From positions 1-23,985 of IMG/VR virus record IMGVR_UViG_3300034198_006064: a stretch of DNA of 23,985 bases; one strand, written 5' to 3'. This DNA comes from a virus. Positions within the stretch are counted from its first letter, which is position 1. Each line of letters begins with the position of its first letter. Shown one piece after another: positions 1-6,360 of the stretch. A program made the translations under genes and the position numbers. The notes beneath the pieces are model-generated. The model saw nothing but the letters and a program-made list of their open reading frames with translations. It had not been told where the DNA came from and searched no databases.

Positions 1-48
1 CTGATACGAACTCCGAGTCTTGTTCCGCTCGGTGCAGTCACTATAGCA

Positions 49-100
49 CAACCTTTAACAAGGTCAAGCGGTATTAAAGGTTACAGCTCAACCTTTAACA
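49..100. repeat. Direct and inverted AACCTTTAA repeats
   Basis: The 12-mer CAACCTTTAACA occurs at 49-60 and again at 89-100, 40 nt apart. A reverse copy TTAAAGGTT lies at 74-82, so 74-82 and 90-98 form a perfect 9-bp inverted repeat around a 7-nt loop. Three copies in 52 nt of non-coding DNA look like a regulator-binding array or a hairpin in an upstream transcript. The binding partner is unknown. Confidence 0.6.
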
Positions 101-104
101 CAGC

Positions 105-154
105 AAAATCCCCCTGCTGGGAAAGGGGCATAAACCAGCAGAGGGATCTTGTTT
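105..154 (+). terminator. Terminator-like hairpin in the left control region
   Basis: The arms TCCCCCTGCTGG (109-120) and CCAGCAGAGGGA (135-146) pair at 11 of 12 positions around a 14-nt loop, and TCTTGTTT follows. An AAAA run precedes the left arm, so it could also work on the other strand. It probably ends transcription from genes left of the window before the promoter at 238. The T tract is imperfect, so efficiency is uncertain. Confidence 0.6.
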
Positions 155-171
155 GCAGTTTGAGTGTCGGT

Positions 172-186
172 CCGGAACTTTTCCGG
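172..186. other. Short perfect inverted repeat CCGGAA-ctt-TTCCGG
   Basis: Six perfect base pairs surround a 3-nt loop, followed by TTATTA. It lies between the terminator-like hairpin and the promoter. It could be a second weak terminator or a protein-binding site; the sequence does not decide between them. Confidence 0.35.
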
Positions 187-237
187 TTATTACTCAGAAC
201 TAAAGTATAGCAGTCTCAAAACTGAAGCGTGCACCGA

Positions 238-274
238 TTGCCAATATCATACCAAAACTGGTATCATATTGCCA
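238..274 (+). promoter_or_regulatory. Promoter for the proteasome-like gene, probably leaderless
   Basis: The -35 box is TTGCCA (238-243, one mismatch to TTGACA) and the -10 box is TATCAT (262-267, one mismatch to TATAAT), separated by 18 nt. TGG precedes the -10 box, giving an extended -10. Seven nucleotides past the -10 box is the A of the ATG at 274, so the mRNA should start at or next to the start codon. No Shine-Dalgarno sequence is present, which agrees with leaderless translation. Confidence 0.6.
242..271. promoter_or_regulatory. Operator-like interrupted palindrome over the promoter
   Basis: The arms CAATATCATACC (242-253) and GGTATCATATTG (260-271) are complementary at 11 of 12 positions, with a 6-nt centre. 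The element covers the spacer and the whole -10 box of the promoter at 238-274. A dimeric repressor bound here would block RNA polymerase. No repressor gene is visible in the window. Confidence 0.5.
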
Positions 275-756
275 TGACGTTAATCGTAGGGGTAATCACC
301 AAGACTGGGTACGCGATAGGCGGCGACAGCGGGGCATTCGAGGATGGCGGCGACGTGTACTCGATTGCTCGCAATGCTAAGGTGTGGGCCAAAGGTGACG
401 TGCTGATTGGTGGAGCTGGATCGTTTCGCAGCATCGAGGTTGCCAAATCATATAATGAAACGGAGCCAAATCAGATAATGGCCCACATGCTCAAAGCTGA
501 GCTGCAAGATGACTGGTCCTTACTTATGGTCACACGTAAGCGAGTATACGAAATCTCGCCGCATGGGGTGATTGAGCTGAGCGACCCGTACGGTGCCATA
601 GGCGGTGCTTCTTCGATTGGGCTGGGTGCCCTTGCCGTATTATCCAAGCTTGAGATTCAACCTAGGCACATAGTGTCCGAGGCACTCGAGGCTGGGTATA
701 GTCACAGCATGAAATGCGCCAAGCCGTTTAAGATCATTAACAAGGTTAACGAATGA
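274..756 (+). CDS. Proteasome beta / HslV-like Ntn-hydrolase (predicted threonine peptidase)
   Basis: The protein has 160 residues and begins MTLIVGVITKTGYAIGGDSG. After removal of Met1 the N-terminal Thr would be the nucleophile, with Asp at mature position 17 and Lys at position 35 in RNAKVW. These match the Thr1, Asp17 and Lys33 of proteasome beta and HslV subunits with a two-residue shift. Further family signs are GGAGSF after the Lys strand, GAIGGASSIGLGAL near residue 115, and an ALEAGY helix near the end. The length fits the short HslV or Anbu type without a propeptide. An in-frame upstream ATG at 229 would add 15 residues and bury the Thr, and it is not placed relative to the promoter, so I chose 274. 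The role could be degrading host proteins, processing virion proteins, or joining host proteasome components (inference). No ATPase partner such as HslU is seen. Confidence 0.8.
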   Translation: MTLIVGVITKTGYAIGGDSGAFEDGGDVYSIARNAKVWAKGDVLIGGAGSFRSIEVAKSYNETEPNQIMAHMLKAELQDDWSLLMVTRKRVYEISPHGVIELSDPYGAIGGASSIGLGALAVLSKLEIQPRHIVSEALEAGYSHSMKCAKPFKIINKVNE

Positions 757-899
757 TTGAAAGGCCGCATCACCACCAATGGCAGCTACTCATATCTACC
801 AAGGCTTGGGTGTATTGCGACTGTGGACGCAAGTTTCCGCTCCCAGCAAACGCCACGGGATCGCGCTATCATGGACCTGTACCTACGGAATACCAATAA
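753..899 (+). CDS. Small His/Cys peptide, hypothetical
   Basis: This 48-residue frame starts with an ATG that overlaps the TGA of the peptidase gene (ATGA), which suggests translational coupling. It reads MIERPHHHQW at the start and contains WVYCDCGRKFPL near residues 19-30. The HHH triplet and CxC pair could bind a metal, but the protein is too short to assign. A competing frame starting TTG at 757 runs to 993 but has no start overlap of this kind, and its last 26 codons are better read as a separate gene. Function unknown. Confidence 0.5.
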   Translation: MIERPHHHQWQLLISTKAWVYCDCGRKFPLPANATGSRYHGPVPTEYQ

Positions 900-912
900 A
901 GGATACTCAAAT

Positions 913-993
913 ATGACTGACGTGCAAGGTTTCTGGGCAGTCTGGTCTGCACTAATGGTGTTTGCCATCTGGTGCTTTTGGGTGAGCCAATGA
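913..993 (+). CDS. Single-pass membrane peptide of 26 residues
   Basis: The sequence is MTDVQGFWAVWSALMVFAIW followed by CFWVSQ. Nearly all of it is one hydrophobic, Trp-rich helix with a short polar N terminus. AAAGGA at 898-903 lies 9 nt before the ATG, a good ribosome site. Its stop overlaps the start of the next gene (ATGA at 990-993). Small membrane peptides of this kind in phages may be holin accessories or inhibitors of host membrane functions; nothing here decides which. Confidence 0.55.
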   Translation: MTDVQGFWAVWSALMVFAIWCFWVSQ

Positions 994-1220
994 GCATTGA
1001 CCAATCTTACGGGCTTTCGGCCAGCATGATCGAGTATGGGGATATCTGCGATGAAGTCAAAGATGCCTGGCGTAACTACGTTATGGCCATTGTGCGTAAC
1101 TACAAGATTGGCACTAATTTTAAGCTTATTCAGTTAAGCAAGGAAGAACGCTTTGTCCAACCTGATCCTTGGCGCCCCTCAGAAGCAAGCAATCGCTATT
1201 GTACCGAATGCTGCCGGTAA
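990..1220 (+). CDS. Hypothetical protein, 76 residues
   Basis: The ATG at 990 overlaps the preceding stop, so I prefer it over the TTG at 972 in the same frame. The protein is soluble and mixed in charge, with a predicted helical middle (YGDICDEVKDAWRNYVMAIV) and a Cys-rich tail, RYCTECCR. I do not recognise a family. The ATGA overlaps on its left side make it part of a coupled run with the peptidase-side small genes. Confidence 0.55.
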   Translation: MSIDQSYGLSASMIEYGDICDEVKDAWRNYVMAIVRNYKIGTNFKLIQLSKEERFVQPDPWRPSEASNRYCTECCR

Positions 1221-1222
1221 TC

Positions 1223-1238
1223 TGCTATGGTAAAACTA
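1223..1238 (+). promoter_or_regulatory. Extended -10 promoter, leaderless start for the gene at 1238
   Basis: TGC-TATGGT (1223-1231) is an extended -10 box of the TANNNT type. The ATG at 1238 begins 7 nt after its last base, the same geometry as at 262-274. There is no Shine-Dalgarno sequence before this ATG and no convincing -35 box. Confidence 0.4.
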
Positions 1239-1477
1239 TGAAGAAATTTATGGAACACCCAATGTCAATGTCGCTGGCTACCATTATTATTGCGCTGTTG
1301 TCTATTTTGCACCCTGGTTTTCAGATGAATCCAGCTGCACAATCGATCATTGCTTGCGTAGCTCTTTTGGTTGGTGGCCTTAATCACATCCACAGCGTTA
1401 AGTCTGCTTTGCAAATCCAGCACGTGCTAGCAGCCCTAGCCGCCAGCAAGCCCGCTGATGCCCAGCCCGACAAGTGA
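1238..1477 (+). CDS. Two-helix membrane protein, holin-like
   Basis: The 79-residue protein starts MKKFMEHPMS. Two hydrophobic helices follow: SLATIIIALLSIL near residues 11-23 and SIIACVALLVG near residues 36-47. A hydrophilic C-terminal tail ends in KPADAQPDK. Size and topology fit a class II holin, which would release an endolysin at lysis, but no endolysin gene is in this window, so the call is only topological. The frame is open upstream to 1169, inside the previous gene; 1238 gives a basic N terminus before the first helix and sits behind the -10 box at 1226-1231. Confidence 0.55.
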   Translation: MKKFMEHPMSMSLATIIIALLSILHPGFQMNPAAQSIIACVALLVGGLNHIHSVKSALQIQHVLAALAASKPADAQPDK

Positions 1478-1709
1478 GCTAAGCGACCTCTTAAAAGAGT
1501 GGTTGCAAGATAATGTCCCACGGTTTTTGATTGACGTATCAGAAAAAGTAGGGTTGGCCAATCCCTGGGAAATGCCAGTGATTGACGATTTTATTCTTAT
1601 AATAGCTGTCAATGATTTTAAAGATGGCAACGGCGTAGTTATGTCGGTTGCTTCTAACGAATCACCCAGTTACAGAATACGTGGCTTAATCGCTGAAGCG
1701 TTGCTGTAA
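1458..1709 (+). CDS. Hypothetical protein, 83 residues
   Basis: The frame begins 20 nt inside the end of the two-helix membrane gene. Residues 7-27 form an amphipathic helix (SDLLKEWLQDNVPRFLIDVS), followed by a hydrophobic beta-like stretch FILIIAVNDF near residues 45-54. No Shine-Dalgarno sequence precedes the ATG, so the exact start is uncertain. I do not recognise the family. The overlap suggests it is expressed with the membrane protein, possibly as a partner. Confidence 0.5.
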   Translation: MPSPTSELSDLLKEWLQDNVPRFLIDVSEKVGLANPWEMPVIDDFILIIAVNDFKDGNGVVMSVASNESPSYRIRGLIAEALL

Positions 1710-1719
1710 CATAACTTTA
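1707..1719 (+). promoter_or_regulatory. Candidate -10 box (TAACAT) of a leaderless start
   Basis: TAACAT at 1707-1712 fits TANNNT and ends 6 nt before the ATG at 1719, the same spacing as at the two stronger sites at 262 and 1226. No -35 box and no Shine-Dalgarno sequence is visible. On its own it would be weak; the repeated geometry is the argument. Confidence 0.3.
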
Positions 1720-2036
1720 TGGCTAAGAAACTTATTGGTACGGATGGCGGCGGCGGTATTCGCGGCACTGGAATGTCTGGCGGCCGCGGCGGCAAAACAG
1801 GACAGACTCTTAACACAGGCGGCGGTGGTACCAAGCCTAAGATGGTAACGCAAGTTACGCCTAAGCCTAAGACTGTAGTCAACGTAACGCCTAAGCCTAA
1901 GACTGTAGTCAACGTAAAGCCTAAGCCCAAGGTTAACGGTGGCACGATGTACTCTAATCCCAAGAAGCCCGCCGTTACCTACACTGGTGGACCTACTCGC
2001 GTAAATTATTCACCTCCCGGCAAACCCAATAAGTAA
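1719..2036 (+). CDS. Basic Gly/Lys/Pro repeat protein
   Basis: This 105-residue protein is low in complexity and strongly basic. Residues 9-37 are Gly-rich (DGGGGIRGTGMSGGRGGK and GGGGT). Residues 38-71 carry a repeat of about 10 residues: TKPKMVTQV, then TPKPKTVVNV twice, then a degenerate KPKPKVNG. The tail again contains Pro, Gly and Lys. It is probably disordered and could bind nucleic acid or a negatively charged surface through its charge (inference). It sits directly ahead of the terminase. No family is recognised. Confidence 0.6.
   Translation: MAKKLIGTDGGGGIRGTGMSGGRGGKTGQTLNTGGGGTKPKMVTQVTPKPKTVVNVTPKPKTVVNVKPKPKVNGGTMYSNPKKPAVTYTGGPTRVNYSPPGKPNK
1857..1930 (+). repeat. Tandem 30-bp repeat inside the basic protein gene
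   Basis: Two exact 30-bp copies, starting ACGCCTAAGCC, occupy 1857-1886 and 1887-1916. A partial diverged copy follows at about 1917-1930, and a diverged copy precedes them around 1831-1856. The unit keeps the reading frame and encodes TPKPKTVVNV. Exact identity between adjacent copies points to recent duplication. Confidence 0.85.
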
Positions 2037-2044
2037 ATAAGTAG

Positions 2045-2058
2045 TACCCTTTAGGGTA
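2045..2058. promoter_or_regulatory. Palindrome TACCCT-tt-AGGGTA at the terminase start
   Basis: A perfect 6-bp inverted repeat with a 2-nt centre ends on the A of the terminase ATG. The left arm TACCCT also fits a TANNNT -10 box, 7 nt before the ATG. The right arm holds AGGG, which is too close to the ATG for a normal Shine-Dalgarno site. It may combine promoter and operator, or act as a small RNA hairpin limiting terminase expression. Confidence 0.35.
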
Positions 2059-3983
2059 TGGCTATTTCAGCAGTACAAAAGAAAAAGTATTTTGACGCTC
2101 GAGGCGCTGGTTTCTCAATTGCTGAAGCTGCACGCAAATCTAAGATTTCGGAATCTACGGGCCACCGGTTAGAAAAAGCTGCGGCCACTATGCGGATTAG
2201 CGACGAGATTGACACGTCAGCTCGTAACTATCGCGAACTTAAAGTAGAAATGAAGCTTGAGGGTCCTAAGCCTTACGAACGTTTGTCGGCTGAAGCTCAG
2301 CGTGCCCTTGAGGATTTTGACTATTTTCGCCGTCGTTATTTTGGCCGCATCTCGACTCCCTGGCAAAACGAAGCCGGCTTAGCTCTGTGCCGATTGCTGG
2401 AATCCCCTGAAAAAGAATACGTGGTTATGAACATGCCACCTGGATCCGGCAAGACCACGCTGCTTCACGATCTTACTTGTTGGATCATTTGCCGTAATCG
2501 AAGCGTTCGTTTGTTAACCGGATCAGTAACCATGAGTTTGGCTAAACGAAACCTCATGCGTGTACGCCGATCGCTTGAGCGGGTAATCCCAGAACAAGCT
2601 GATGACACTATGATAGCACGAGGCCTTGCTATGGACGCAGAGTCTACAATGGCTTTAGATTTTGGCCGTTTTAAACCGTTAGACAAAGAGCTCTGGACTA
2701 ACGAAGCGTTTATTGTCATGCAGCCCGAGGACGAAGGCTCGATTGCTGAAAAGGAACCAACGCTGTCTGCGTACGGTATGGACTCAGCATTTATTGGTAC
2801 TCGAGTTGATGGAGCTTTCTGGGACGACCTTGTGGACCCACGTAAATCCCGTGGTGCCGAGCAAAAGGCTGACGTAGAAAACTGGTACATGGACGTTGCT
2901 GAATCACGTTTGGAACCAGCTGGTATGATGGCACTTATCGGCCAGCGGCTTGCAGCTGACGATCTCTACCGATTTGCGTTAGACATGACGCAGCCACTCG
3001 ACAATGAGGATGATTTGCTTGATGCTGGTTTATCTGATGAAGCGATTGCCAATCTCAGGAGCGACAAAAAGTACAAGCACTTGATTTATAAGGCACATTA
3101 TGACGAGAAATGCGACGGCACACAACATCGACGGGACGCTGCCCCTTACCCTGATGGGTGCCTCCTGGACCCTAGGCGGCTTGGTTGGCGAGATATTAGT
3201 GGACTCATGGCGAACCGAGGCGAACGCTTTATGGTTGTCTACCAGCAAGAAGACTTGGATCCGTCGGAAGTCCTAGTAAGAAACGAATGGGTTTATGGCA
3301 GAGACGAAAACCCAGGGTGTATTGACCGCGATCGAGACATTTGGGACATTCCTCGTGGTATATCCGCTCGTGATTGCCTTGTTATCGCGACGGCGGACCC
3401 AAGCCCAACAAACTACTGGGCAATCCAATGCTGGCTCTACCACCCAGATTCAGGACAGCGGTTCCTCCTCGATTTAATTCGTCAAAAGATGGAAGCATCG
3501 GCATTTCTGGACTACAACGTAGTCGAAGGCCGCTACACCGGGATTATGGAAGATTGGCAAAACCTAAGCGAAGGCATTGGTTTCCCCATTCAATACTGGA
3601 TTGTGGAAAATAACGCAGCTCAGCGATTTATGCTGCAATATGATCACGTCAAGATTTGGCGTCAGATGCGTGGAGTGGAGATTATTCCCCACAACACCAA
3701 CTCGGTAAATAAAACTGACGAAACGCTTGGCGTGACCGTGTTACAAAGCCACTATAGGTACGGTCGTGTAAGATTGCCCGGTAAAGGCGAAGGAAAAGTT
3801 CGCTCACTGAAACTGATTGACGAGGTTACGAAGTACCCTAACGGTACCCGTACTGATGACTGTGTGATGGCACAGTGGTTTCTTGAGTGGAACCTACCCA
3901 ACCTTTATCTGCCTAAGACGGCAGTGCGCTCAGCACACCGTCCATCTTGGGTAAAAAATGCTCGCCTAAATCTAAGGTTGTAA
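2058..3983 (+). CDS. terL: Terminase large subunit (DNA packaging ATPase-nuclease)
   Basis: The protein has 641 residues. Residues 5-40 look like a helix-turn-helix (GFSIAEAARKSKISESTGHR), which is unusual ahead of a packaging motor. The ATPase shows Walker A MPPGSGKTT (Lys132), Walker B GAFWDDLVD (Asp256, Asp257) and a coupling-type LIGQRL near 293-298. The RNase H-like nuclease shows three acidic sites: Asp447 in ATADPSP, Glu517 in IVENNAAQ, and Asp600-Asp601 in TDDCVMA. It packages genomic DNA through the portal encoded immediately downstream. No separate small terminase is seen in the window; the N-terminal HTH may supply DNA recognition (inference). The ATG at 2058 is the only reasonable start, since a stop lies just upstream. 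Confidence 0.93.
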   Translation: MAISAVQKKKYFDARGAGFSIAEAARKSKISESTGHRLEKAAATMRISDEIDTSARNYRELKVEMKLEGPKPYERLSAEAQRALEDFDYFRRRYFGRISTPWQNEAGLALCRLLESPEKEYVVMNMPPGSGKTTLLHDLTCWIICRNRSVRLLTGSVTMSLAKRNLMRVRRSLERVIPEQADDTMIARGLAMDAESTMALDFGRFKPLDKELWTNEAFIVMQPEDEGSIAEKEPTLSAYGMDSAFIGTRVDGAFWDDLVDPRKSRGAEQKADVENWYMDVAESRLEPAGMMALIGQRLAADDLYRFALDMTQPLDNEDDLLDAGLSDEAIANLRSDKKYKHLIYKAHYDEKCDGTQHRRDAAPYPDGCLLDPRRLGWRDISGLMANRGERFMVVYQQEDLDPSEVLVRNEWVYGRDENPGCIDRDRDIWDIPRGISARDCLVIATADPSPTNYWAIQCWLYHPDSGQRFLLDLIRQKMEASAFLDYNVVEGRYTGIMEDWQNLSEGIGFPIQYWIVENNAAQRFMLQYDHVKIWRQMRGVEIIPHNTNSVNKTDETLGVTVLQSHYRYGRVRLPGKGEGKVRSLKLIDEVTKYPNGTRTDDCVMAQWFLEWNLPNLYLPKTAVRSAHRPSWVKNARLNLRL

Positions 3984-3984
3984 G

Positions 3985-5862
3985 TTGGCACTCTCATTCG
4001 ACAACGATAAGGCCGCAGGTCAGATCGTTTCTATGTTCCAGGCACGTCGACGCGATCGTGGCGCCCTGTTTAGCAAAATGGATGAAGTGCGCCGCCACTA
4101 CAACGGTGACATTATTATTCCGCTTCCAGAGCTGGACGACATGGAAAAACCAGCAATTCCTAACCTAATTGCTCAGGGTATTGACCAGTTCGCTATGCGT
4201 GTAGCGTCAGTATTACCTGACGTGGCTTACATGCCAACTCGCCCCGGAATTCAAACCAGCGAAAACAAGGCTCGTGACCGTCGCTTGGCCAACCTTGGTT
4301 GGTGGGACATGAACAAGATGAGCACCAAAATCCGCCGCCGCAGCCGTCACTTGACCGCGTACGGTATGACTGCTGTGAGCTTGTCTCCAGTAGGCCTTGA
4401 TGCATCTGAAAAGCGTGAGATTCCTTTCTGGCGTGTGCGTAATCCGTTGTCTACGTACCCAGCGCCAATGATTGACCCAGACTCAATGGAGCCAGCTGAC
4501 TGTATTTTTATGGACCGCCGTCCCTTGGGTTGGCTTAAAGACAATTACCCTAAGCAAGCCTCTACACTGTACCGAGGCGACAAGTCCGACATGGACATGT
4601 TTGAGATTCTGGAGTACATGGATGAAGCGGAAACTGTTTTGGTTGCGATTGGGGCTGCAAAATCCACAGCTTCTACCTTTGGTGCTCCGGAAACTGGTAA
4701 GGGAATCTCAAGTCATTTGGTCTTGGAACGTATACCAAACCGAGCGGAAGTCTGCCCAGTAGTTATTGCTGGCCGCATTACGCTTGACCGCCTCCAGGGT
4801 CAGTTTGATCAGATGCTAGGAATGTACCAGCGCCAGGCCAAGCTTGACGCTTTGGACATGATTGCCCGTTTCCGCAATGTATTCCCAGACGAATGGATTG
4901 TCAGCACCAGCAACAGCCCTACTAGCCCCCGTATTGTCCAAGAGGCAGACGGTAAGGCCGGTATTCGAGGCATTGTGGACAAGGGCCAAGTACAAATTAC
5001 TCACCTTCAGGAAGGTTCTGGAACTGAGTCAGCTCTTGACCGTTTGGAGCGAGCTCAGCGTTTGACGGCCATGATCCCAGCTGAGTTTGGTGGAGAATCG
5101 CCAACCAACGTGCGTACAGCTCGACGTGGCTCTATGGTTATGTCAAACACTGTAGACATGCCTATCCAGGAATACCAGGAAATTATGGCTGCTTCACTCG
5201 AGTACGAAAACAAGCGTGCCGTTAAGATTATGAAGGCGTACTACGGCAATAAGCCCAGCATGTTTTTTATGGGTTCTGATGGTGACGTAGTACGTAATGA
5301 CTACGTTCCGAATGAAGCATTCGAAACTGATCTTTCTTACGTCAAGTATTCTATGCCTGGAGCCGATGTTAACGGAATGGTCATTGCTATTGGACAACGC
5401 GTTGGAACCGGCATTATGTCTACTCAGACTGCACGTGAAATGGACCCAGCGATTGAAGACCCAATTCGCGAGCGCGATCAAGTGGAAGTAGAGTCGCTGC
5501 GTCGAGCTTTGCTTTCTGGCTTAGAAACCCAAGCTTCTCAAGGCACGCTTGACCCTAACATTATTGCTCGTATTGCTTCAGCCAAAGCTCAACGTCACGT
5601 TACCTTGGAAGCAGCGGTACAAAAGGTGCACGAAGAAATGCAACAAGAACAAGCAACCCAAGCCAATGCTGGTCCACCAGAACCAGGCGCTATGATGCCT
5701 GAAACTCAGCCCGGTATTGGCGTTGGACCAGAAAACCCAGCCGGTGTTCCGGTCGAAGCACCAGATCAAGGAACACAAAACTTAAGCCAGCTTCTATCCA
5801 ATTTGCGTCGCCCAGCTCGCATGAGCCAAGCGGAGCGTGGCCTTAGCCCACAGGGAGTGTAG
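3985..5862 (+). CDS. Portal protein
   Basis: This 625-residue protein follows the terminase by one base. It starts at TTG with TAAGG 7 nt upstream. The N-terminal part (YNGDIIIPLPEL, then NLIAQGIDQFAMRVASVLPD) and the central DRRPLGWLKDNYP and ARRGSMVMSNTVDMPIQEYQ blocks fit portal proteins of actinobacteriophage type as I recall them. Size and position directly after terL support the call. The last 80 residues or so are rich in Gln, Pro and Ala and probably disordered. It forms the ring at one capsid vertex through which DNA enters and leaves. Confidence 0.88.
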   Translation: MALSFDNDKAAGQIVSMFQARRRDRGALFSKMDEVRRHYNGDIIIPLPELDDMEKPAIPNLIAQGIDQFAMRVASVLPDVAYMPTRPGIQTSENKARDRRLANLGWWDMNKMSTKIRRRSRHLTAYGMTAVSLSPVGLDASEKREIPFWRVRNPLSTYPAPMIDPDSMEPADCIFMDRRPLGWLKDNYPKQASTLYRGDKSDMDMFEILEYMDEAETVLVAIGAAKSTASTFGAPETGKGISSHLVLERIPNRAEVCPVVIAGRITLDRLQGQFDQMLGMYQRQAKLDALDMIARFRNVFPDEWIVSTSNSPTSPRIVQEADGKAGIRGIVDKGQVQITHLQEGSGTESALDRLERAQRLTAMIPAEFGGESPTNVRTARRGSMVMSNTVDMPIQEYQEIMAASLEYENKRAVKIMKAYYGNKPSMFFMGSDGDVVRNDYVPNEAFETDLSYVKYSMPGADVNGMVIAIGQRVGTGIMSTQTAREMDPAIEDPIRERDQVEVESLRRALLSGLETQASQGTLDPNIIARIASAKAQRHVTLEAAVQKVHEEMQQEQATQANAGPPEPGAMMPETQPGIGVGPENPAGVPVEAPDQGTQNLSQLLSNLRRPARMSQAERGLSPQGV

Positions 5863-5865
5863 TAA

Positions 5866-6360
5866 ATGCCAAGAGCAGGTAAAGGTGGCGCTCGTCAAGG
5901 CGCCGTTGGACAGTCATACGGAAACCGTAGCGACTTAAACTCCAGCATGCCCGTAGAAACAGCCAAGAATCAAGCGTACGGTGTTGCCGCTCAACAGCGT
6001 GCAGCTCAAAATGCTATTCCCGTTGCAGCTCAGCCTGTGCCCGGTGCATCTTCTGGTGCCGCTCCAGCTATGTCAGCGCCCCAACAAGCAACTGGGCCTT
6101 CAATGATTTACCCACAGCAATCTGCGTCGGCACCTCAAATGCCTCCAATGCAGCCTGGGTCGTTGTCTTGGATGAACGATACTGAGCGTCCTTTTGAGCC
6201 AGTAACAGCTGGGGTAGATGGTGGTCCAGGACCCGGCCCTGAAGTGTTAGGCCGCGGTATGAATTCGCTAGCAGACATTCTTCGTATGGCAGCCATGTCG
6301 GCTGATGCTGATCCGCATTTGCTTGACTTGGCCCACGCTGCTCAAGTGATGGGCCGTTAA
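5866..6360 (+). CDS. Pro/Gln/Ala-rich head-associated protein
   Basis: The 164-residue protein has AGGGAG 8 nt before its ATG. Residues 1-20 are basic and Gly-rich; residues 30-110 are low-complexity Ala, Pro, Gln and Met (for example AAQQRAAQNAIPVAAQPVPG). The final 35 residues (SLADILRMAAMSADADPHLL) form a predicted helix. A disordered body with a short ordered tail after the portal gene suggests an assembly adapter or portal-associated linker. It shares one base with the next start (TAATG), so the two are coupled. Function is inferred from position only. Confidence 0.6.
   Translation: MPRAGKGGARQGAVGQSYGNRSDLNSSMPVETAKNQAYGVAAQQRAAQNAIPVAAQPVPGASSGAAPAMSAPQQATGPSMIYPQQSASAPQMPPMQPGSLSWMNDTERPFEPVTAGVDGGPGPGPEVLGRGMNSLADILRMAAMSADADPHLLDLAHAAQVMGR

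Noticed and set aside
757-993. TTG-started 78-codon frame
   Set aside because: It spans two better candidates: an ATG gene coupled by ATGA at 753-899 and a membrane peptide with its own ribosome site at 913-993.
1857-1930. CRISPR array
   Set aside because: The repeats are directly adjacent without spacers and are in frame in a repeat protein.
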